Positions 1 to 5,083 of a stretch of DNA of 6,526 nt are shown here, piece after piece; the stretch's first letter is position 1; each line of letters begins with the position of its first letter. The notes under the pieces were generated by a model. It saw only the letters and a list, made by a program, of their open reading frames with translations. It ran no database searches and was not told the DNA's origin. Both the position numbers and the translations under genes were made by a program. Origin of the DNA: Pseudomonadota bacterium (GTDB lineage: Bacteria > Bdellovibrionota > UBA1018 > CAIMNF01); contig JAIXVT010000101.1 in assembly GCA_027482725.1 (NCBI GenBank), positions 1 through 6,526 on the forward strand, written 5' to 3'.

Positions 1-471
1 CTGACCCACCCCGCCTTGGCGCACCAATGCAATACCGGCAAGCCTCAGCACTCGACGCTGGACCTCGGTTTCACGTTCCAAGTAATCTTTGGGCAAGTCT
101 TGGTCAGTGGTTTCGTCATAGGTTTGCGTGGCCAGCCACGACCGGAACCTTGCGGCCCGTCGAGCTACCACTACCTGGGCTCGACTTTTTAGCCGAAACG
201 GAAAAGCCAACGACTGACGTGCTCCGGATGGGGTAAAATCTATCGCCAAATCTACGTTTCGGGGGGCTTTAGCGCCTACGGGATCACCCGATGTCGATTC
301 AAAAAACACCGCCGCCCCCGGAAAGCGCTGTCCCATCAAATTCCTCAATCCATCACGATCAAACGCTTGTCCGACAGGGGACAGTACAACGAGAACCGAT
401 TTAACCCCCGGGGATTGCCCGCTCTGAGCTGAAGAATTTGCAGAGGAACCCTGAGAAATGGAGACGCTCAT
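1..471 (-). CDS. Partial protein, possibly family 9 (heptosyltransferase-like) glycosyltransferase, C-terminus outside window
   Basis: The frame is open from ATG at 471-469 to the window edge, giving 157 codons with no stop, so only the N-terminal part is visible. Residues 1-22 are a Ser/Gln/Gly-rich, apparently disordered tail. From residue 23 a Rossmann-like pattern starts: a hydrophobic strand (KSVLVVLSPVG), a helix ending in GQRFPGAAVFF, then VDLAIDFTPSGARQSLAFP and a strand with QVVVARR. This resembles the N-terminal half of GT9 ADP-heptose:LPS heptosyltransferases, which have a strand, a helix ending near fPgA, then D-x-v-i-D and an R-s-l-l segment, and later a residue cluster near the lGI element (here EVQRRVLRLAGI). 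The nucleotide-sugar site lies in the missing C-terminal half, so the assignment is tentative; it could be another Rossmann protein. The start follows the peroxiredoxin stop by 12 bases. An AAGAGA Shine-Dalgarno (485-480) overlaps that stop, which suggests co-transcription. The coding region looks richer in GC than the preceding gene. Confidence 0.6.
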   Translation of the reverse strand, partial: MSVSISQGSSANSSAQSGQSPGVKSVLVVLSPVGQAFDRDGLRNLMGQRFPGAAVFFESTSGDPVGAKAPRNVDLAIDFTPSGARQSLAFPFRLKSRAQVVVARRAARFRSWLATQTYDETTDQDLPKDYLERETEVQRRVLRLAGIALVRQGGVGQ

Positions 472-483
472 AAAGATGATCTC

Positions 484-1344
484 TTATTCGTTTTTTAGCG
501 CCTTAAGATCAGCCAAAACTTGTTCAACATGACCATCTACCGATACCTTGGGGTAAATTTTTGCAACTTTACCTTGAGCATTGATGATGAACGTTGTGCG
601 CACAATTCCCATGAACGTCTTGCCGTACATGCTTTTTTCTTGCCACACACCGTAAGCCTGACACGCTTCTCCATCGGCATCGACAAGCAGAGGAAAGGGT
701 AAATTGAATTTGGCTTTAAACTTTTGATGAGACGCCTGGTCATCTCGACTGATACCAAAAATTAATGCGTTTTCAGCAGAAAAGTCTTTTTGATAATCCC
801 GGAAATCACAAGACTCCTTGGTGCAACCGGGCGTATCGTCTTTAGGATAAAAATAAAGAACGACGGCCTTCCCCTTGAGCGACGATAACTTCACGGTATC
901 CCCAGAATCCGAAACCAAGGCAAAGTCAGGAGCCACTGCACCTTCGCTGAGGCCAGAAGATGCCGCAGCGGTAGACTTTTTTGATTTTTTGCTGAGGACT
1001 GTTTTAGACTTGCTCACACCCTTAGTGGTGGGAATGCCGACGTTCCTTAGGATTTTTTCCAGTTCCTTTTTCTGTCCGTCCACAAACTTGCTGAATTTAG
1101 CAAGCTCTTTAGGGAGCTTTTTCTGGAACGTTTGGAGGTCTTTAGCCTCACGCTCAATCATCGCCTTTACTTTTTTCATGTCCGTCGTCTTGATGAATTG
1201 CTTAAGATCCTTTGCAGAAGCTTCGGCGTACTTGCGGGCCTCTTTGATCGTTTCTTTATTCACTAAAGATTGGAACTGCTTTTGCGCAGACTTCACTTGT
1301 TCGACAACGTCTTTGAATTTGTTGAGGTCAAATTTTGAGCTCAT
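484..1344 (-). CDS. bcp: PrxQ/BCP-type thiol peroxidase with a long Lys-rich N-terminal extension
   Basis: This is a thioredoxin-fold peroxiredoxin that reduces hydrogen peroxide and organic hydroperoxides, normally in the cytoplasm with thioredoxin as reductant. The catalytic domain is residues about 132-286: GAVAPDF (135-141), VVLYFYPKDD (161-170), TPGCT with peroxidatic Cys174 and Thr171, and Arg249 in GIVRTTF as the third active-site residue. Cys179 (KESCDFRD) lies five residues after the peroxidatic Cys, the position of the resolving Cys in atypical 2-Cys PrxQ/BCP enzymes. BCP proteins are normally about 150-160 residues; this one is 286. The extra N-terminus has a Lys-rich, amphipathic, probably helical or coiled-coil part (about 1-105) and a Ser/Lys/Ala linker (about 107-130). 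No signal peptide is seen. The ATG start has a strong AAGGAG Shine-Dalgarno (1359-1354) 9 bases upstream, and no Met lies near the domain boundary, so the extension should be translated. The gene follows ndk by 30 bases. The function of the extension is unknown. Confidence 0.93.
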   Translation of the reverse strand: MSSKFDLNKFKDVVEQVKSAQKQFQSLVNKETIKEARKYAEASAKDLKQFIKTTDMKKVKAMIEREAKDLQTFQKKLPKELAKFSKFVDGQKKELEKILRNVGIPTTKGVSKSKTVLSKKSKKSTAAASSGLSEGAVAPDFALVSDSGDTVKLSSLKGKAVVLYFYPKDDTPGCTKESCDFRDYQKDFSAENALIFGISRDDQASHQKFKAKFNLPFPLLVDADGEACQAYGVWQEKSMYGKTFMGIVRTTFIINAQGKVAKIYPKVSVDGHVEQVLADLKALKNE

Positions 1345-1361
1345 GGCTTAAGACTCCTTAA
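1345..1361 (-). promoter_or_regulatory. Ribosome binding site of the peroxiredoxin gene inside a small inverted repeat
   Basis: On the minus strand the leader reads TTAAG, GAGT, CTTAA (1361-1348), a perfect 5-base inverted repeat with a 4-base loop. The Shine-Dalgarno AAGGAG (1359-1354) sits in the left arm and loop. If the hairpin formed in mRNA it would partly hide the ribosome site. The stem is A/U-rich and short, so it would be weak, and the repeat could be chance. Confidence 0.3.
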
Positions 1362-1374
1362 ATTGGGGGTGGAA

Positions 1375-1803
1375 TTATGATTTTGCAGGAATTTCTGATT
1401 TATCGAAGAAAAATGCAATCTCTCTTGCTGCACTTGCAGGAGAATCAGAGCCATGGACAGCATTTGCTTCGATGGAGTCAGCAAAGTCTTTGCGGATTGT
1501 TCCCGGAGCAGCTTTTGAAGGGTCCGTTGCGCCCATGATCTCACGATTCATCAGCACTGCGTTTTCACCTTCAAGAACCATTAACAGGACCGGACCCGAG
1601 GTCATAAAATTTACCAAGCTATTAAAAAACGGGCGCTCTTTATGCTCGAGATAAAAGCCTTCGGCTTTTTCTTTTGAAAGTTTGGTCAACTTTCCTGCCG
1701 CCACACGAAGACCGCGTGACTCGAAACGCGCGATGATTTCGCCGATTTTATTCTTTGCTACTGCGTTTGGTTTAATGATGCTGAACGTTTGTTCGATTGC
1801 CAT
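1375..1803 (-). CDS. ndk: Nucleoside diphosphate kinase
   Basis: Ndk transfers the gamma phosphate from ATP to nucleoside diphosphates by a ping-pong mechanism through a phosphohistidine, balancing NTP and dNTP pools in the cytoplasm. The 142-residue length matches the bacterial family (about 140). The N-terminus (TFSIIKPNAV) carries the conserved Lys11. The active-site signature NAVHGSDS (114-121) places the phosphorylated His at 117, the same position as in E. coli. FYLEH (50-54), PFF (58-60), FMTSGPV (66-72), the RxxxGATDP segment (87-95) and R104 are the expected nucleotide-site elements. No key residue is missing. The ATG start is supported by a GGAG Shine-Dalgarno (1813-1810) six bases upstream and by alignment with the MAIE(Q/R)TFSIIKP N-terminus. 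It lies 83 bases after sucD, which fits its job of spreading the ATP or GTP made by succinyl-CoA synthetase to other nucleotides. A palindrome in the gap could mark separate control. Confidence 0.98.
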   Translation of the reverse strand: MAIEQTFSIIKPNAVAKNKIGEIIARFESRGLRVAAGKLTKLSKEKAEGFYLEHKERPFFNSLVNFMTSGPVLLMVLEGENAVLMNREIMGATDPSKAAPGTIRKDFADSIEANAVHGSDSPASAAREIAFFFDKSEIPAKS

Positions 1804-1847
1804 AAATTACTCCGTTTGATTTCTATAGTTCTATTTGTATCTTAACT

Positions 1848-1861
1848 TGTTCTTTTGAACA
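1848..1861. promoter_or_regulatory. Short palindrome in the sucD-ndk gap, possible operator
   Basis: TGTTC and GAACA form a perfect 5-base inverted repeat around a TTTT spacer (1848-1861). It lies about 45 bases upstream of the ndk start in the longest gap of the sucC-bcp segment. Such a dyad could bind a dimeric repressor, but no family site was recognised and no good -35/-10 pair was found beside it. On the minus strand it is not followed by a U-tract, so it does not look like an intrinsic terminator. A chance repeat of this size is quite possible. Confidence 0.2.
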
Positions 1862-1886
1862 GGTTTATCGGATCGCAAATGAGGTC

Positions 1887-2774
1887 TTACAACCCCATTG
1901 CCGATTTCAAGGTCACCCCAAGCGTTGCAGGAGATCGAGAGATCTTTACTCCCGCCGCTTCGAGCGCCTTAAACTTTTCTTCTGCGGTGCCCTTACCTCC
2001 TGAGATAATCGCACCAGCATGACCCATGCGTTTACCCGGAGGCGCAGATGCACCGCCGATAAATCCGACCATAGGTTTTTTAAATTCTCGTTTAATGTAA
2101 TCCGCAGCCTCTTCCTCGGCAGTTCCGCCAATCTCGCCAATCATGATCACGCCGTCAGTATCGGGGTCCTTGTTAAACGCCTCAAGCACGTCGATAAAGT
2201 TTGTGCCGTTCACGGGATCTCCCCCAATTCCAACACAAGTGCTCTGACCAATGCCGAGCTGAGTGAGTTGATACACGGCTTCGTAAGTCAAAGTCCCTGA
2301 ACGGGATACCACACCAATGCGTCCGGGCTTGTGAATATGTCCGGGCATAATCCCGATTTTGCATTCGCCTGGGGTAATAATTCCCGGACAGTTCGGGCCA
2401 ATTAAACGCGAACCGCGCTCTTTGACAAAACGCTTGGTGCGGATCATGTCCACAACCGGAATCCCTTCGGTAATGCAAACAATCAAGGGAATACCCGCAT
2501 CCGCAGCCTCACAGATCGAATCTGCGGCAAACGGCGGCGGCACAAAAATCAACGACACATCTGCCTTTGTTTTTTGCCTAGCTTCGGCAACAGTATCAAA
2601 AACGGGGAAACCCTCTACCGATTGCCCCCCCTTTCCAGGAGTGACTCCGCCAACAACACGGCCCCCCGACACAGATTTTCCATAATCCTCACACCCTTTG
2701 GCGTGAAATAAACCTTGGGAACCCGTAATCCCTTGAACGATAATCTTGGTCGCTTTATTTACCCAAATCGACAT
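1887..2774 (-). CDS. sucD: Succinyl-CoA synthetase (ADP/GDP-forming) alpha subunit
   Basis: SucD is the CoA-binding, phosphohistidine-carrying subunit of succinyl-CoA synthetase. With SucC it converts succinyl-CoA, phosphate and NDP to succinate, CoA and NTP in the TCA cycle. The protein is 295 residues, close to the usual 288-300. The N-terminal CoA-binding Rossmann domain shows GITGSQG (15-21) and the GGVTPGKGG loop (42-50). GPNCPGIITP (126-135) and VVSRSGTLTYE (155-165) are the family signatures. The phosphorylated His is His252 in MGHAGAII (250-257), followed by the SGGKGTAEEK segment that contacts phosphate. Glu213/Glu220 in IGEIGGTAEEE belong to the conserved ligase region. All expected elements are intact. 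The ATG has an AGAGG Shine-Dalgarno (2787-2783) 8 bases upstream. It lies 47 bases downstream of sucC, the usual order for the two subunits, so equal co-expression is likely. Confidence 0.98.
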   Translation of the reverse strand: MSIWVNKATKIIVQGITGSQGLFHAKGCEDYGKSVSGGRVVGGVTPGKGGQSVEGFPVFDTVAEARQKTKADVSLIFVPPPFAADSICEAADAGIPLIVCITEGIPVVDMIRTKRFVKERGSRLIGPNCPGIITPGECKIGIMPGHIHKPGRIGVVSRSGTLTYEAVYQLTQLGIGQSTCVGIGGDPVNGTNFIDVLEAFNKDPDTDGVIMIGEIGGTAEEEAADYIKREFKKPMVGFIGGASAPPGKRMGHAGAIISGGKGTAEEKFKALEAAGVKISRSPATLGVTLKSAMGL

Positions 2775-2821
2775 GAATCCAGCCTCTTTCTTATTCGGTG
2801 ATATCTGCTGTTGCTTTGCAG

Positions 2822-4006
2822 TTAGCTGACGGACGCCACAACTTTTTTTGCTGCGTCCGAAAGATCATCTGCCGGAATAATTTTTAATCCGCTCTCTGCT
2901 AGAATCTTCTTCCCGAGTTCAACGTTAGTGCCTTGCAAACGGACCACAAGGGGAACACTCAAAGAGACTTCTTTTGCAGCCGCAATCACCCCTTCGGCAA
3001 TCACGTCACATTTCATGATTCCTCCAAAGATATTGACCAATATGGCCTTCACTTTGGGGTCTTTCAAAATGAGCTTAAAAGCGTTGGTCACTTTTTCTTT
3101 ACTGGCACCGCCCCCAACATCCAAGAAGTTAGCGGGAGAACCGCCATGGAGCTGAATAATATCCATGGTGGCCATAGCGAGTCCGGCTCCGTTTACCAAA
3201 CACCCAATGTTTCCATCGAGTGCGATATAAGCTAAATCGTATTGGGATGCCTCGACGTCTTGAGGATTTTCTTCCAGTACGTCACGCATTTCCACCACGT
3301 CTTTTTGGCGGAACAAGGCGTTGTCATCAAAATTAAATTTAGCATCGAGCGCAAGCAAACGATCGTCGCCCGTCAACACCATCGGGTTGATCTCAACGAG
3401 AGCGCAATCCTTTTTCACAAAACATTCGTAAACACCCTCAAAAAAGGCAACGGCCTCGCGGAGTTTTTCTTTAGGGAGTCCGAGAGCCATGGCCAATTTG
3501 CGGCCATGATAAGCCTGAAAACCCGTTAAGGGATCAATGGCTACCTTGATAATTTTTTCAGGATGGGTTTCCGCAACTTCTTCAATCTCCATCCCACCTT
3601 CGGTAGAGGCCATCATGACCACTTGAGATAATGCACGGTCCAAAACCACACCCAAATAATATTCTTTTTTGATCGACGAACCCGCTTCGATCCAAAGCTT
3701 GTGAACTTTTTTTCCCGCAGGTCCGGTTTGGGGTGTCACCAAGACTTTTCCCATGATCGTTTCGGCGGCTTTCACGGCATCTTCTACAGTCTTACAGACT
3801 TTTACTCCACCCGCTTTTCCCCGACCGCCCGCATGGATCTGTGCTTTAACCACCAGAACATCGGGATTGAATTTGGTTTTCAAAGTTTCGATCGCCGACC
3901 GGGCACGCCCAGCAAGATCCGGTCCTTGCTCGACCAACACCCCTTCGGATACCGGAACTTTAAACTGCTTCAGGATTTGTTTGGCCTGATACTCATGAAT
4001 GTTCAT
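2822..4006 (-). CDS. sucC: Succinyl-CoA synthetase (ADP/GDP-forming) beta subunit
   Basis: SucC is the nucleotide-binding beta subunit with an ATP-grasp fold; it activates phosphate transfer to or from the His of SucD and holds succinate. The 394 residues match the family (about 385-400). The N-terminus MNIHEYQAKQ is typical. The ATP-grasp half shows KAQIHAGGRGKAGGVK (54-69), with the glycine loop at 61-63, and the Mg-binding pair Asn207 in EINPMV and Asp221 in LDAKFNFDD. The C-terminal ligase domain shows GNIGCLVNGAGLAMAT (265-280), FLDVGGGAS (294-302), VNIFGGIMKCD (324-334) and VPLVVRLQGTN (351-361), which form the phosphate and succinate site. Nucleotide preference (ATP or GTP) cannot be read safely. 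The start is only 3 bases after the mdh stop; its GGGAG Shine-Dalgarno (4019-4015) lies inside the last mdh codons, so translation of the two is probably coupled. Confidence 0.98.
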   Translation of the reverse strand: MNIHEYQAKQILKQFKVPVSEGVLVEQGPDLAGRARSAIETLKTKFNPDVLVVKAQIHAGGRGKAGGVKVCKTVEDAVKAAETIMGKVLVTPQTGPAGKKVHKLWIEAGSSIKKEYYLGVVLDRALSQVVMMASTEGGMEIEEVAETHPEKIIKVAIDPLTGFQAYHGRKLAMALGLPKEKLREAVAFFEGVYECFVKKDCALVEINPMVLTGDDRLLALDAKFNFDDNALFRQKDVVEMRDVLEENPQDVEASQYDLAYIALDGNIGCLVNGAGLAMATMDIIQLHGGSPANFLDVGGGASKEKVTNAFKLILKDPKVKAILVNIFGGIMKCDVIAEGVIAAAKEVSLSVPLVVRLQGTNVELGKKILAESGLKIIPADDLSDAAKKVVASVS

Positions 4007-4009
4007 TGA

Positions 4010-4990
4010 TTAAGCTCCCAACCGTTTTAAATCACTCACCAACCCGCGGACCGCATCCGCCGATTTATCAAACATCGCGCGCTCCTCGGCGTTCATTTCA
4101 AGAGCCGGAACACCCTCTAAACCTTTAACACCAAGCTTTGCCAAAACACCTACAAAAAGGCCCTTAATCCCATACTCTCCGTCCAAAAGCACGGCACAGG
4201 GAAGAATGCGTTTTTTTTTTTTTTTTTTGGCTTCTAACATTTGCACCGCAGATGCAGCAGGTGCGTAATAGGCACTCCCGGTTTTCAAAAGCTCTACGAT
4301 TTCAGCTCCACCCTTGCGTGTCCGATCCACAATCGCATCAATGCGATCTTTCGTCAGCATTTGCATTAAAGGGATACCGCCTACGGTCACGTACCTCGGC
4401 ATCGGCACCATGGTATCTCCGTGCCCGCCGAACACAAAGGCTTGGACGTCTTCCACACTCACGTTGCACTCCATAGCGATAAAGCTACGGAAACGGGCGC
4501 TATCTAACACTCCCGCCATCCCAATCACACGTTCACGGGGAAATCCGCTTGCTTCAAAAGCAACGTGGCACATGGCATCGAGGGGATTGGAAACGACGAT
4601 CAACACGGCATGGGGAGAATACTTTGCAACTTGTACCGCACACTCCCGAACAATTTTTGCGTTCGTTGCAAGCAAATCATCACGGCTCATGCCCGGTTTA
4701 CGCGGTAAACCTGCGGTAATGACGACCACATCAGAATCCTTGGTCAGTGAATAATCTGATCCACCCACCACACGGGAATCAAAACCTTCCACGGGAGATG
4801 CCTCGAACAAGTCCAGTGCTTTCCCTTTTGCGGAATCACCATTGATATCGATCAGCACAATATCCCCAAGCTCTTTACTTGCCGCCCAATGGGCGCAAGT
4901 CGAACCGACAAACCCTGCACCGATAACGGAGATCTTGGGACGACGTTGAATACCTAGCTGAATACCGACCTGTGTGTTGGACTGAGTCAT
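4010..4990 (-). CDS. mdh: Malate dehydrogenase, LDH-like type, with a six-lysine run
   Basis: NAD-dependent malate dehydrogenase oxidises malate to oxaloacetate in the TCA cycle. The protein has 326 residues (family about 310-320). NAD binding: GAGFVGS (24-30) and Asp48 ending the second strand, which favours NAD over NADP. Substrate loop: GLPRKPGMSRDD, with Arg97 at the position that selects malate over lactate, and Arg103. Active site: Asn135 (VSNPLDAM), Asp163 and Arg166 (LDSARFR), and His190 (GGHGD). Residues 1-17 are a non-conserved tail before RRPKISVIGAG, but no in-frame ATG, GTG or TTG lies between, and AAGGGG (5001-4996) stands 5 bases before this ATG. Oddity: after QMLEA the sequence reads six Lys (255-260) from 18 consecutive A, where relatives have a mixed segment like ILKDQR of the same length before RVLP. 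The frame is kept and the C-terminal part (GEYGIKGLFVGV) is normal. The gene is followed after 3 bases by sucC. Confidence 0.96.
   Translation of the reverse strand: MTQSNTQVGIQLGIQRRPKISVIGAGFVGSTCAHWAASKELGDIVLIDINGDSAKGKALDLFEASPVEGFDSRVVGGSDYSLTKDSDVVVITAGLPRKPGMSRDDLLATNAKIVRECAVQVAKYSPHAVLIVVSNPLDAMCHVAFEASGFPRERVIGMAGVLDSARFRSFIAMECNVSVEDVQAFVFGGHGDTMVPMPRYVTVGGIPLMQMLTKDRIDAIVDRTRKGGAEIVELLKTGSAYYAPAASAVQMLEAKKKKKKRILPCAVLLDGEYGIKGLFVGVLAKLGVKGLEGVPALEMNAEERAMFDKSADAVRGLVSDLKRLGA
4211..4228. repeat. 18-base A/T homopolymer inside mdh
   Basis: The plus strand has 18 uninterrupted T; on the coding strand this is six AAA codons (Lys255-260). Runs this long are normally avoided in bacterial genes because replication and RNA polymerase slip on them. 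One extra A would give a stop after 15 new codons (about 275 residues in total). One missing A would give a stop at about residue 279. Either change would remove the last part of the enzyme. Confidence 0.95.
4947..4966. repeat. Short direct repeat in the mdh 5' end
   Basis: TGAATACC occurs twice, at 4947-4954 and 4959-4966, exactly 12 bases apart. On the coding strand it encodes two copies of Gly-Ile-Gln (residues 9-11 and 13-15) in the non-conserved N-terminal tail. The 12-base period suggests a small in-frame duplication that lengthened the tail. It is short enough that chance cannot be excluded. Confidence 0.4.
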
Positions 4991-5083
4991 GGTTTCCCCT
5001 TCTTTTCACGTGGAGCAAATTAAACTTGAGCTATGGGGATAAAGGTATAAACCTTCGGAGACTTTGTCTATCAGAACCCTTGT
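4991..5083 (-). promoter_or_regulatory. Gap between the TolC-like gene and mdh with possible promoter elements
   Basis: This 93-base gap is the longest in the window and the best place for an mdh-sucCD promoter. Candidate elements on the minus strand are TAGACA (5070-5065, 5 of 6 to the sigma-70 -35 consensus) with TATACC (5049-5044), spaced 15 bases, which is shorter than ideal. A second -10-like hexamer is TTTAAT (5024-5019), without a good -35. An inverted repeat, AAGGT and ACCTT around a 4-base spacer (5042-5055), overlaps the first -10 candidate and could be an operator. The AAGGGG ribosome site is at 5001-4996. These are weak matches read by eye. Confidence 0.25.

Noticed and set aside
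27..236. 69-codon plus-strand frame at the left edge
   Set aside because: The opposite frame is open for 157 codons, has a ribosome site and a sensible fold pattern, and follows the operon; this frame has none of these.
875..1351. 158-codon plus-strand frame opposite the peroxiredoxin gene
   Set aside because: It is antisense to a well-supported gene, its composition simply mirrors the Lys-rich coding strand, and no family pattern was seen.
1845..1864. Hairpin after sucD as an intrinsic terminator
   Set aside because: On the minus strand the stem has a C-A mismatch near its base, few G-C pairs, and is followed by AAGATACAAA rather than a U-tract.
2182..2478. Alternative minus-strand frame inside sucD
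   Set aside because: It is an out-of-frame shadow of sucD, rich in Arg, His and Trp, with no conserved pattern.
4205..4228. T-run as an intrinsic terminator on the plus strand
   Set aside because: No GC-rich hairpin precedes it on the plus strand, and the run lies inside an intact mdh frame read from the other strand.
4314..4754. 146-codon plus-strand frame opposite mdh
   Set aside because: The minus strand here encodes conserved MDH motifs with catalytic residues; the antisense frame has no recognisable domain.
5007..5012. CACGTG palindrome in the mdh leader
   Set aside because: A single six-base palindrome is expected by chance at this scale, and no second copy or known bacterial regulator supports it.
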